From Roseburia sp. (GTDB lineage: Bacteria; Bacillota; Clostridia; Lachnospirales; Lachnospiraceae): DNA of 64,000 nucleotides. This document shows positions 53,294 through 61,230 of the stretch, one piece after another. The stretch lies in NCBI GenBank assembly GCA_003483745.1, contig DMYD01000042.1, positions 130,936 through 194,935 on the forward strand. The letters run 5' to 3'. Made by a program: the position numbers and the translations under genes. Positions within the stretch are counted from its first letter, which is position 1, and every line of letters starts with the position of its first letter. Under the pieces are notes generated by a model. The model saw only the letters and a program-made list of their open reading frames with translations. It made no database searches and was not told the origin of the DNA.

Positions 53294-53328
53294 ATACGAA
53301 AACGTATGAATGAAATACGAAACGTATT
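53294..53328 (+). promoter_or_regulatory. Pair of ATACG-CGTAT palindromes, candidate operator of thrC
   Basis: ATACG-AAAA-CGTAT (53294-53307) and AATACG-AAA-CGTATT (53314-53328) are about 21 bp apart, two helical turns. They lie just downstream of the expected thrC RNA start, where a repressor would block transcription. A related half site, CATACGTT, lies at 53229 upstream of the -35. Confidence 0.6.
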
Positions 53329-53378
53329 GAAACCTGAAATTTGATTACGATGAATAAAAGGATAAGAGGACGAAGAAA

Positions 53379-54869
53379 ATGGAATTAATGTATGCAAGCA
53401 CAAGAGACGCAAATGAAAAAGTGACAGCATCACAGGCAATTTTAAAAGGACTGGCAAATGACGGCGGTCTATATGTACCGACTGAGATTCCGTCTTTGGA
53501 CGTAAGCCTGGAAGCACTTTCTAAGATGACTTATCAGGAGACTGCCTACGAAGTGCTCAAGCTGTTTCTGACAGATTATACAGAGGAAGAACTTAAAAAC
53601 TGTATTAATGCTGCCTATGACAGCAAATTTGATACAGAAGAAATCGCACCGTTAGTCGATGCGGACGGTGCATATTATCTTGAACTGTTTCATGGTCCGA
53701 CGATCGCTTTTAAAGATATGGCATTATCAATCCTGCCGCATCTTCTGATCACCGCAGCAAGAAAGAATAATGTCAAAAATGATATTGTAATTCTGACCGC
53801 TACATCCGGCGATACCGGAAAAGCAGCACTGGCTGGATTTGCAGATGTAAAAGGAACGAAGATCATTGTATTTTATCCAAAGAACGGTGTGAGTCCGGTA
53901 CAGGAAAAGCAGATGGTAACACAGAAAGGTGACAATACCTTTGTTGTCGGTATCCATGGTAACTTTGACCAGGCACAGACCGGTGTAAAAAAAATGTTTT
54001 CTGATGCAGGTCTTGCAAAAGAAATGGATGCTGCCGGATATCAGTTTTCTTCTGCAAATTCTATCAATATCGGACGTCTGGTTCCGCAGATTGCATATTA
54101 TGTATATGCATATGCAAAATTATATGCAAATGGTGTGATTGCAAAAGATGAGAAGATCAATATTGTGGTTCCAACCGGTAACTTCGGAAATATTCTGGCT
54201 GCATTTTATGCAAAAAATATGGGAATCCCGGTGGCAAAACTGATCTGTGCATCCAACGAGAACAAAGTCCTTTATGATTTCTTTTCAACAGGTACCTATG
54301 ATAAGAACCGTGAGTTTATGTTGACAAGTTCTCCATCTATGGATATTCTGATCTCCAGCAACCTGGAACGTCTGATTTATCGTATTGCAGGAGAGGATGC
54401 GGTTAAGAATGCTGCTTTGATGAAAGAACTTAACACGACTGGTAAATATGAGATTACACCAGAAATGAAAGAGAAACTTGCCGATTTCTATGGTAATTAT
54501 GCAAGCGAAAAAGAGACTGCAGATACGATTCGTGATCTCTATGAGAAAACCGGTTATATCATCGATACACATACAGCAGTTGCTGCATCTGTATATCACA
54601 AATATAAAAAAGATACGAATGACACAGAGACAAAGACAGTGATCGCTTCAACGGCAAGTCCGTTTAAATTCAGCAGAAGCGTTATGGATGCGATTGATCC
54701 AAAATATGATTCTTTATCAGAGTTTGAACTGGTGGACGAATTAAGTAAGATCGGTAATGTAAAAATCCCACAGGCGATCGAAGAAATCCGCAGTGCCGAG
54801 GTACGCCATACGACAGTATGTGAAGTGGAAGAGATGCCGAAGGTTGTAAAGCAGTTCCTTGGAATGTAA
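53379..54869 (+). CDS. thrC: Threonine synthase
   Basis: This PLP enzyme converts O-phosphohomoserine to threonine. The 496-residue length and the start MELMYASTRDANEKVTASQA place it with the long threonine synthases. The PLP lysine is Lys112 in FHGPTIAFKDMAL, and the phosphate-binding TATSGDTGKAALAGF follows. No other threonine pathway gene is adjacent. AGAGGA lies before the ATG, and two palindromes lie between promoter and gene. It ends at a strong terminator. Confidence 0.96.
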   Translation: MELMYASTRDANEKVTASQAILKGLANDGGLYVPTEIPSLDVSLEALSKMTYQETAYEVLKLFLTDYTEEELKNCINAAYDSKFDTEEIAPLVDADGAYYLELFHGPTIAFKDMALSILPHLLITAARKNNVKNDIVILTATSGDTGKAALAGFADVKGTKIIVFYPKNGVSPVQEKQMVTQKGDNTFVVGIHGNFDQAQTGVKKMFSDAGLAKEMDAAGYQFSSANSINIGRLVPQIAYYVYAYAKLYANGVIAKDEKINIVVPTGNFGNILAAFYAKNMGIPVAKLICASNENKVLYDFFSTGTYDKNREFMLTSSPSMDILISSNLERLIYRIAGEDAVKNAALMKELNTTGKYEITPEMKEKLADFYGNYASEKETADTIRDLYEKTGYIIDTHTAVAASVYHKYKKDTNDTETKTVIASTASPFKFSRSVMDAIDPKYDSLSEFELVDELSKIGNVKIPQAIEEIRSAEVRHTTVCEVEEMPKVVKQFLGM

Positions 54870-54899
54870 GTTACATTAACATTTTGTTATCACAAATGA

Positions 54900-54937
54900 T
54901 AGAACGCATGTTCTGCCAACATTCTATTATCATGAAT
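54900..54937 (+). repeat. Short dispersed palindromic repeat, copy 2
   Basis: The element runs from TAGAACGCATG to TTCTATTATCATGAAT and matches the inverted copy at 21212-21250. It lies between the thrC stop and its terminator. The outer arms TAGAA and TTCTA pair. Confidence 0.6.
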
Positions 54938-54974
54938 AAAAAACCGGCTGTGCAAAAGCACAGCCGGTTTTTAT
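54938..54974. terminator. Terminator between thrC and the CheX-like gene
   Basis: AAAACCGGCTGTGC and GCACAGCCGGTTTT form a 14-bp perfect stem with a 4-nt loop and flanking A and T runs. It serves both convergent genes. Confidence 0.9.
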
Positions 54975-55006
54975 TTCTCTTGATATAGTATTATGAAACA
55001 CGTAGC

Positions 55007-55900
55007 TTACAGTTCATTATGTATTAACTCGAATATAAAGTGGATCGTTCCAAATGAATAAACAACCGGTAACAGATATGCCTCATGCTCAAAGGTAATC
55101 AATTCATCTGTCACAACCTTTGGAACATCAAGTTGTAATTCCAGTCCCTGTTCGTTTGACATATTAACATTGAACAGACCATTATGAAGATTTAAGAAAT
55201 CTTCGAGAGAGGACTGTACATATTCGTCAAAACTCTGAAAATCTTCGTCAACATAGCGGGATGCAAATGCAATACAGGTGCTTTCTGGCATGTCGATATA
55301 AGTGCGAACAGAAAACTTGCCATTGATCTGCTGACTGATACAATAGTTTGTCGGATATTCTTTGCAAAGTTCCGGACGAACTGGTGAAAAATCATCTCCG
55401 ATAAAACGAACGAGATCGTTAAATAAAAGATGCAGGAAAGAAAGTTCACCAGGTGAAAGCTGACGTTCTGCAACGACAAAGAAATTTTCTACAAGGTGGT
55501 TTACGATATCCTTTGTCTCTGCAGACATATCTGCATCATAAAGTTCATTATCTGACTGATAACCGATGATAAGAGACTGAAGCTGCTCATTATTAATAAC
55601 ACCGTCATTCAACAATGCCTGTCCAAGAAGTAAGAAGTTAGGATTCTGTGTCTGCAGTAACTCTGTAACCTGTGCTTCTGTCAGATAGCCCTCGCGGATG
55701 GCAAGTTCGCCGAAACGTTTATCTTCATGTGTCTGCATAATGATTACACGATCTACTTCACTGGCTGACATATATCCTGCATGCATGGCGAGAGTTCCTA
55801 ATTTTGGATGCTCAGAATTTGCTTCCTGCATAGCATGCATTAACTGTTCTTTTGTGATTCCGTGTGATAATAAGTAGTTTCCGAAAAATTGAGCGTACAT
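55007..55900 (-). CDS. CheX-like phosphatase with N-terminal MshEN-like repeats
   Basis: The 297-residue protein has two parts. Residues 1-115 hold repeated helical units (GNYLLSHGITKEQLMHAMQE, KRFGELAIREGYLTEAQVTE, LLGQALLNDGVINNEQLQSL) that resemble the N-terminal domain of GspE/MshE ATPases, a fold known to bind cyclic-di-GMP in some proteins. Residues about 130-297 resemble CheX. Ser230-x3-Asp234-x2-Asn237-x3-Gly241 fits the CheC/CheX/FliY catalytic pattern with Asp in place of Glu. CheX-type enzymes dephosphorylate CheY. The gene begins 2 bp after a CheY-like regulator, its likely substrate. Confidence 0.75.
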   Translation of the reverse strand: MYAQFFGNYLLSHGITKEQLMHAMQEANSEHPKLGTLAMHAGYMSASEVDRVIIMQTHEDKRFGELAIREGYLTEAQVTELLQTQNPNFLLLGQALLNDGVINNEQLQSLIIGYQSDNELYDADMSAETKDIVNHLVENFFVVAERQLSPGELSFLHLLFNDLVRFIGDDFSPVRPELCKEYPTNYCISQQINGKFSVRTYIDMPESTCIAFASRYVDEDFQSFDEYVQSSLEDFLNLHNGLFNVNMSNEQGLELQLDVPKVVTDELITFEHEAYLLPVVYSFGTIHFIFELIHNEL

Positions 55901-55902
55901 GT

Positions 55903-56280
55903 TTATCTCCCTTCAAATCTTGAAGTAATTATATGCTGGATCTGATCCGCGTTGATCGGTTTCTGGATAAAATCACTGGCACCCGCCTCAATAGCTTCGC
56001 GAAGCTGGGACTGTGTACCGACAGAAGAGACGATGATAATGGTAGCATCCGGATCAAAATCGGTAATCTCATGTATGACAGCATTGCCATCTTTGATCGG
56101 CATCACGATGTCAAGAAATACAAGCGAAGGGGATTCTTTTTTGTAAATATCAATAGCATCCTGTCCGTTTGCAGCCTCTAAAAAGGTCGGCGTACCAAAC
56201 TGGGAGAGGATATCCTTTAACTGTTTTCTTGCTAAAATAGAATCGTCACTGATGAGAATTTTTGCGTCATCAAATTTCAT
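55903..56280 (-). CDS. Stand-alone CheY-like response regulator
   Basis: The 125-residue receiver domain has no output domain. The phosphoacceptor is Asp57 (LVFLDIVMP), the acidic pair is Asp12/Asp13, and the conserved lysine is in QKPI near residue 105. It is co-transcribed with the CheX-like phosphatase gene from a promoter at 56344-56316. It probably acts by protein contact in chemotaxis or a related switch. No kinase is adjacent. Confidence 0.92.
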   Translation of the reverse strand: MKFDDAKILISDDSILARKQLKDILSQFGTPTFLEAANGQDAIDIYKKESPSLVFLDIVMPIKDGNAVIHEITDFDPDATIIIVSSVGTQSQLREAIEAGASDFIQKPINADQIQHIITSRFEGR

Positions 56281-56315
56281 GGTTTTCTACCCCCATCTAT
56301 AAGTATGTTATTTTT

Positions 56316-56344
56316 ATTTTACACTAATCGACGCAAGAGTTCAA
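56316..56344 (-). promoter_or_regulatory. Promoter of the CheY/CheX-like operon
   Basis: On the minus strand, TTGAAC (56344-56339), 17 bp, then TAAAAT (56321-56316), 36 bp before the response regulator start. Confidence 0.6.
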
Positions 56345-56400
56345 TGTTTCTTGACCGAAAATATGGGATTTTATATAAAAAAACAGATCAAAACGTTCAG

Positions 56401-56429
56401 TTGCACCAATTTTATATTGCGTTTATAAT
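56401..56429 (+). promoter_or_regulatory. Promoter of the small membrane protein gene at 56485
   Basis: TTGCAC (56401-56406), exactly 17 bp, then TATAAT (56424-56429). It supports the start at 56485 over the longer upstream frame. Confidence 0.65.
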
Positions 56430-56484
56430 AAAAATATGGGACAAAAAATGTCGGAATAAGAATTTTTATGCTGGAGGTTTAATA

Positions 56485-56826
56485 ATGAAAGTAATGATTG
56501 TATTTGATGCGGTGATCCTGCTTTTTGGAATTTATATGGTGATATCTTCATTGCAGATGAAAAAAAGCGGCAGGATCAATGCCATGGTAATTGCTGAGGA
56601 AGAGATGAAAAAGTGCAAAGATCCAGCAGGGTTTATTGCATTTATATATTGGAGAGAGGCACTTTTTGGAGGAATTGTGGCTCTGGTTGGACTGATTGGT
56701 ATCCTGAACGAACTTACGAATTTTTTAGGAAAACTGACTTTAGCAGAGCTTGTGATTTTTCTGGGATCATTTTTGTGGTTTCAGAACAGCTTAAAGACTG
56801 CCAGGGAAAAGTTTTTACACATTTAA
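56485..56826 (+). CDS. Small membrane protein of unknown function upstream of a two-component system
   Basis: The 113-residue protein has three hydrophobic segments (about 2-22, 56-76 and 80-98) and a short charged loop (about 25-50). I do not recognise the family; the layout is similar to small DUF membrane proteins of Firmicutes. CTGGAGG lies before the ATG at 56485, and the promoter spacing agrees. It precedes the response regulator gene by 89 bp and may share its transcript. Confidence 0.75.
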   Translation: MKVMIVFDAVILLFGIYMVISSLQMKKSGRINAMVIAEEEMKKCKDPAGFIAFIYWREALFGGIVALVGLIGILNELTNFLGKLTLAELVIFLGSFLWFQNSLKTAREKFLHI

Positions 56827-56915
56827 AATACAGATGGCAGTCACACAGCCATCACATAAACCGGTTATAGTAATGGATAGAAAAAATGTCATTTTGTGGG
56901 AGGAAATGAGCCTTT

Positions 56916-57590
56916 ATGGAACGTATTTTAGTTGTAGATGATGAGGATAAGATTCGTGCGATCATTCGCAAATATGGAGAGTTTGAAGGTTATGAGATTG
57001 CAGAAGCACATGACGGAATGGAAGCGGTCGAAATCTGCCGGAAGCAAGATTTTGATCTGATCATATTAGATGTGATGATGCCGGAACTGGATGGCTTTTC
57101 AACCTGCCGGGAAATCCGCAAGTTTAAAGAGATTCCGGTTATCATGCTTTCTGCACGTGGCGAGGAATATGACAAGATTCATGGTTTTGAGCTTGGCATC
57201 GATGATTATGTGGTAAAACCGTTTTCTCCGCGTGAACTTATGATGCGGGTGAAAGTCGTGATCAGCAGAAACAGTAAAAAAGACGTAAGAGATGGACATG
57301 AAATATTTCAGGCGGAGGGACTAGTTGTTGACTTTACCGGCCGGACGGTAACTGTGGATGGTAAGCGTGTCGAAATGTCGCCAAAAGAATATGAACTTTT
57401 ATTCTATCTGGTGAGAAACCGCAATATCGCGCTTGACCGTGAAAAACTGATCACAGAGGTATGGGGATATGATTATTATGGCGATGACAGAACGCTAGAT
57501 ACACACATCAAACTTTTACGGAGCAGTCTCGGTGAGTACCGCAAATTTTTAGTGACATTAAGAGGGGTGGGATACCGGTTTGAAGCATGA
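56916..57590 (+). CDS. OmpR/PhoB-family response regulator
   Basis: The 224-residue regulator has a receiver domain with Asp8/Asp9, phosphoacceptor Asp52 (IILDVMMP) and Lys in VVKPFSPRE, followed by a winged-helix DNA-binding domain (about 130-224, LITEVWGYDYYGDDRTLDTH and RGVGYRFE). The gene overlaps the histidine kinase gene by 11 bp, so the pair is translated together. Targets are unknown. Confidence 0.95.
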   Translation: MERILVVDDEDKIRAIIRKYGEFEGYEIAEAHDGMEAVEICRKQDFDLIILDVMMPELDGFSTCREIRKFKEIPVIMLSARGEEYDKIHGFELGIDDYVVKPFSPRELMMRVKVVISRNSKKDVRDGHEIFQAEGLVVDFTGRTVTVDGKRVEMSPKEYELLFYLVRNRNIALDREKLITEVWGYDYYGDDRTLDTHIKLLRSSLGEYRKFLVTLRGVGYRFEA

Positions 57591-59142
57591 AAAAATCAGT
57601 ATTAAATGGAGGGTGTTTACCTATCTGCTTGTTTTTACCGGAATACTTCTTGTCGTATTATGGCTGATACAGATCTGTTATCTTGACTTATTTTATACCA
57701 TGATCAAAAGCAGGGAGGCAGAGCAGGTCACATCGGCAGTTGCAGGAATATTAACATCGGATGAGGAAGAAAAAGATACTCTTATTCATGAAATTGCTGC
57801 GAAAAATAATATGGCAGTTTATGTGACAGATACGCAGGGAACTGAAATCTGCAGTGCAGAATATATTGTAAATTCCAGGCTTACGGATATGCCGGCAGAA
57901 CAGGTATTATACTATTATGAACAGGCAAAAGAACATGGCGGCATTTTTAAAATCGAATATGAAGGTGGGATTAACCCGGAATTCTGGGATGAAACAATGC
58001 CAAAACCTGAGGACACTGCAGAAGATACTGTAAGGTGGGAGATGAAAGAACCACCTGAATCTGCCACAGAGGAGGAAACCGAAACCGGTGAAGACGGACA
58101 TGGTTTTCATGGCTTTCTGCAGAAACGTGGACAGGAGCGCATCAAAAGTGTGATTTATGTGAAAATTGTAGAGTGTGGGGATCAGGAGGAAATTCTGATG
58201 GTTAATACGCAGCTGACACCGGTGGATGCAACTGTCAATACACTGCGGATCGAACTGGTGTGGATTACGGTGATCATGATTTTACTTTCGCTTGGGATTG
58301 CGCTTTTGATATCCAGACAGATCTCTAAGTCACTAATCCGGATCAATGAGTCGGCAAAAGCACTGGCAAAAGGAAATTTTGATGTGCGTTTTGATGGAAA
58401 AGATTACCGTGAGGTGGCGGAATTATCGGATACGCTCAATGCGACTGCAAAGGAACTTGGTAAGAATGAGTCCCTGCGGCGGGAACTGATTGCAAACGTA
58501 TCACACGATCTGCGGACACCTCTTACGATGATCATTGCTTATGCGGAGGTCATGCGTGATCTTCCGGGAGAGAATACGCCGGAAAATGTTCAGGTGGTCA
58601 TCGATGAAGCCGGACGCCTGACAAATCTTGTGAATGATATGCTCGATATGTCAAAACTTCAGGCAGGTGTTATGGAGAAAAATGACACCGTATATAATCT
58701 GACGGAAAGTATTGAATCTGTTTTAGAACGCTATAACAAGTTAAAAGAGCAGGATGGATACAGCATTCATTTTGAATATGACAGGAAAGTACTGGTAAAA
58801 GCAGATGAATACAAGATTTATCAGGTGATTTATAATCTGATCAACAATGCGGTCAATTATACCGGAAAAGATAAAACGGTATGGGTTCGCCAAAAAATTT
58901 ATGATGATAAGGTCCGGATAGAGGTGACGGACAGTGGAGAGGGTATTGCAAAAGAGGCGCTTCCCTATGTCTGGGATCGCTATTATAAGGTGGATAAGAC
59001 ACACAAGCGTGCTGTAATGGGAACCGGTCTTGGACTTTCCATTGTAAAAAATATATTGGAACTTCATCATGCCGGATACGGTGTGGAGAGTGAACCGGGA
59101 TGTGGATCGACATTCTGGTTTGAACTTCAGATAGAAAAATAG
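57580..59142 (+). CDS. Membrane sensor histidine kinase
   Basis: The 520-residue kinase has a membrane segment at about 13-36, an extracellular domain of about 185 residues rich in acidic residues (EETETGEDG), a second membrane segment (about 225-246), and a HAMP linker. The HisKA domain carries VSHDLRTPLTMI. The ATPase domain carries NLINNAVNY, DSGEGI and GTGLGLSIV. The signal is unknown. It is the partner of the overlapping response regulator. Confidence 0.95.
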   Translation: MKHEKISIKWRVFTYLLVFTGILLVVLWLIQICYLDLFYTMIKSREAEQVTSAVAGILTSDEEEKDTLIHEIAAKNNMAVYVTDTQGTEICSAEYIVNSRLTDMPAEQVLYYYEQAKEHGGIFKIEYEGGINPEFWDETMPKPEDTAEDTVRWEMKEPPESATEEETETGEDGHGFHGFLQKRGQERIKSVIYVKIVECGDQEEILMVNTQLTPVDATVNTLRIELVWITVIMILLSLGIALLISRQISKSLIRINESAKALAKGNFDVRFDGKDYREVAELSDTLNATAKELGKNESLRRELIANVSHDLRTPLTMIIAYAEVMRDLPGENTPENVQVVIDEAGRLTNLVNDMLDMSKLQAGVMEKNDTVYNLTESIESVLERYNKLKEQDGYSIHFEYDRKVLVKADEYKIYQVIYNLINNAVNYTGKDKTVWVRQKIYDDKVRIEVTDSGEGIAKEALPYVWDRYYKVDKTHKRAVMGTGLGLSIVKNILELHHAGYGVESEPGCGSTFWFELQIEK

Positions 59143-59154
59143 TGGATTTGTGAA

Positions 59155-59184
59155 AAAACGCTGACCGACGGGTCAGCGTTTTTC
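59155..59184. terminator. Bidirectional terminator between the sensor kinase gene and gltA
   Basis: AAAAACGCTGACC (59155-59167) and GGTCAGCGTTTTT (59171-59183) form a 13-bp perfect stem with a tight loop. The right arm contains the stop codon of gltA. Confidence 0.85.
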
Positions 59185-60537
59185 CATTGGAATATATTTT
59201 TTGTGTTCCCCGACGTTTTTATAAGCAGGCCGCATGATCTTGCCATTGATGGCAACCTCCTCAAGGCGGTGGGCACTCCATCCGGCGATTCTGGCGATTG
59301 CAAAAATCGGTGTGTAAAGTTCCACAGGAAGTCCTAACATACTGTAAGCAAAGCCACTGTAAAAATCGACGTTCGGGCTGACACCTTTATAAATCTGGCG
59401 TTCATCAGCAATAATCTTTGGCGCTAAGCGTGATACGGCATCATACAGGGCGAACTCTTTTTCATAGCCTTTTTCGGCAGATAATTTTTCCACAAAAGAG
59501 CGGAAAATGCGTGCACGTGGATCAGAAAGGGAATATACGGCATGCCCCATTCCGTAGATCAGACCGGCATGGTCAAAGGCCTCTTTATGTAATAAGGCTC
59601 TTAAATAACGGCTGATTTCTTCTTCATCACTCCAGTCAGAAAGGTTTGCTTTCATATCCTCAAACATGCGGACAACTTTGATGTTGGCACCGCCGTGTTT
59701 TGGACCTTTTAAAGAACCTAAGGAGGCGGCGATCACAGAATAAGTATCTGTTCCGGATGAAGATACCAGATGTGTGGTGAAAGTGGAGTTGTTTCCACCT
59801 CCGTGCTCCATATGAAGGATCAGAGCAGTGTCTAAGAGCTTTGCTTCTAAAGGTGTAAACTGACTGTCTGGACGCAAAATATGCAAAATGTTTTCTGCAG
59901 TGGAATACTCTGCCTTTGGCGGGTGAATGAAAAGACTTGCACCGTCATGATAATGTTTGTAAGCCTGATAACCATATACGGAAAGAAGAGGAAACAGACT
60001 TATGAGCTGCAGGCATTGGCGGAGTACATTTGGAAGCGATACATCATCAGCGCGATCATCATAGGAATAAAGCGTAAGAACACTTCTTGCGAGTGTATTC
60101 ATCATATCTTTGCTTGGAGCCTTCATAATAATATCCCGGACAAAACTGGTGGGAAGGGTACGGTATTCGCTGAGCATTTTCGTAAATTCGGTCAACTCCG
60201 TTTTGGAAGGCAGTTTCCCGAAAAGAAGCAGATAGGTACATTCTTCAAAACCAAAGTGGTTGTTTTCCGATGTGCCGTCAATAATATCTTTGACATTGTA
60301 ACCGCGGTAATAAAGTTCACCGTCCGCCGGATGTATTTCTCCGTTAACAATTTTTGTGGAACATACATCAGAAATTTCTGTAAGACCAACTAAAACACCT
60401 TTACCGTTAATATCACGCAGACCGCGTTTGACATCGTACTTTGCATAGAGATCAGGGTCAATTCTGGCACACTGTTCGCTGAGCTTTGACAGATGTTGTA
60501 ATTCGGGGGTGATTTCACAGAAACGATTGGTAGTCAT
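59173..60537 (-). CDS. gltA: Citrate synthase
   Basis: The enzyme condenses acetyl-CoA and oxaloacetate to citrate, here probably for glutamate synthesis in an anaerobe with a partial cycle. The 454-residue protein is of the Si type. It has the catalytic histidine region MEHGGGNNSTFTTH, the GPKHGGANIKV segment, and GMGHAVYSLSDPRARI with the second histidine. GGAGGG stands before the ATG at 60537. A perfect 20-bp palindrome lies between the promoter and the start, pointing to transcriptional repression. No aconitase or isocitrate dehydrogenase is adjacent. Confidence 0.95.
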   Translation of the reverse strand: MTTNRFCEITPELQHLSKLSEQCARIDPDLYAKYDVKRGLRDINGKGVLVGLTEISDVCSTKIVNGEIHPADGELYYRGYNVKDIIDGTSENNHFGFEECTYLLLFGKLPSKTELTEFTKMLSEYRTLPTSFVRDIIMKAPSKDMMNTLARSVLTLYSYDDRADDVSLPNVLRQCLQLISLFPLLSVYGYQAYKHYHDGASLFIHPPKAEYSTAENILHILRPDSQFTPLEAKLLDTALILHMEHGGGNNSTFTTHLVSSSGTDTYSVIAASLGSLKGPKHGGANIKVVRMFEDMKANLSDWSDEEEISRYLRALLHKEAFDHAGLIYGMGHAVYSLSDPRARIFRSFVEKLSAEKGYEKEFALYDAVSRLAPKIIADERQIYKGVSPNVDFYSGFAYSMLGLPVELYTPIFAIARIAGWSAHRLEEVAINGKIMRPAYKNVGEHKKYIPMEKR

Positions 60538-60568
60538 AAATAACCCTCCATGATTTTTTTTGATTCAT

Positions 60569-60588
60569 TACTTTATTGCAATAAAGTA
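60569..60588. promoter_or_regulatory. Perfect 20-bp palindrome, candidate gltA operator
   Basis: TACTTTATTG is followed directly by its own reverse complement, CAATAAAGTA. It lies a few bases after the expected gltA RNA start and 32 bp before the start codon. The regulator is not known. Confidence 0.65.
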
Positions 60589-60597
60589 TTTTTAATC

Positions 60598-60627
60598 ATC
60601 ATATCATAAGTATTTCTTATGGCACAA
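60598..60627 (-). promoter_or_regulatory. Promoter of gltA
   Basis: On the minus strand, TTGTGC (60627-60622), 18 bp, then TATGAT (60603-60598). The RNA start would fall near 60591, beside the palindrome. Confidence 0.5.
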
Positions 60628-60711
60628 GAGTTTTCTGAAAAAACTTTTCATGAAAGCCTTTTTCGGGTAAAATGAATTGAAAGCAATACATAAAGCAGGA
60701 GGATAAAGCAG

Positions 60712-61131
60712 ATGGATATAAAGAAACTGGCACAGGAATCAATCGCGGCGAAAGAGTTTGCTTATACACCGTATTCACATTTCAGGGTAGGAGCAGCACT
60801 GCTTACAAAAGATGGAGAGATATACCAGGGATGCAATATCGAAAATGCCGCGTACACACCGACTAACTGTGCGGAGCGTACCGCTTTTTTTAAAGCTGTT
60901 TCCGAAGGAAAGAAGGAATTTACGGCGATTGCGATCAATGGGGATGCCGATGATTACCTGTATCCGTGTGGGGTGTGCCGTCAGGTTATGGCAGAATTTT
61001 GTGATCCGGAAACATTTCAGGTAATTCTGGTAAATACGCCGGATGATTTTAAAATATTTACATTGGAAGAATTGCTGCCGGGCGCATTTACGAAACAGGA
61101 CATCACAAAAGCTACTGGGGAAAAACTGTAA
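60712..61131 (+). CDS. cdd: Cytidine deaminase
   Basis: The enzyme deaminates cytidine and deoxycytidine for pyrimidine salvage. The 139-residue protein has the zinc site Cys53-x-Glu55 (TNCAERTAFF) and Cys86-x2-Cys89 (PCGVCRQVM) of the homotetrameric type. AGGAGGA precedes the ATG. Confidence 0.96.
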   Translation: MDIKKLAQESIAAKEFAYTPYSHFRVGAALLTKDGEIYQGCNIENAAYTPTNCAERTAFFKAVSEGKKEFTAIAINGDADDYLYPCGVCRQVMAEFCDPETFQVILVNTPDDFKIFTLEELLPGAFTKQDITKATGEKL

Positions 61132-61147
61132 CATATAGCTGAAAAAC

Positions 61148-61176
61148 TTGACAGATACTACAGAAAATAGGATAAT
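61148..61176 (+). promoter_or_regulatory. Promoter of the FIST/chemoreceptor operon
   Basis: TTGACA (61148-61153), exactly 17 bp, then GATAAT (61171-61176), 55 bp before the FIST gene. No sigma-28 pattern was seen. Confidence 0.7.
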
Positions 61177-61230
61177 TTTCATAGATATATTTGAAATCTG
61201 AAACAGAAGAGATAAAGGAGAAACAGACGG

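Noticed and set aside
53054..53378. T-box riboswitch upstream of thrC
   Set aside because: No T-box consensus, specifier-loop stems or leader terminator could be found; the region holds a promoter and DNA palindromes instead.
56322..56338. Possible sigma-28 site (GTCGATTA-like) before the CheY/CheX operon
   Set aside because: The -10 matches only 6 of 8 bases and no TAAA lies at the right distance; an overlapping TTGAAC-N17-TAAAAT sigma-A promoter explains the region better.
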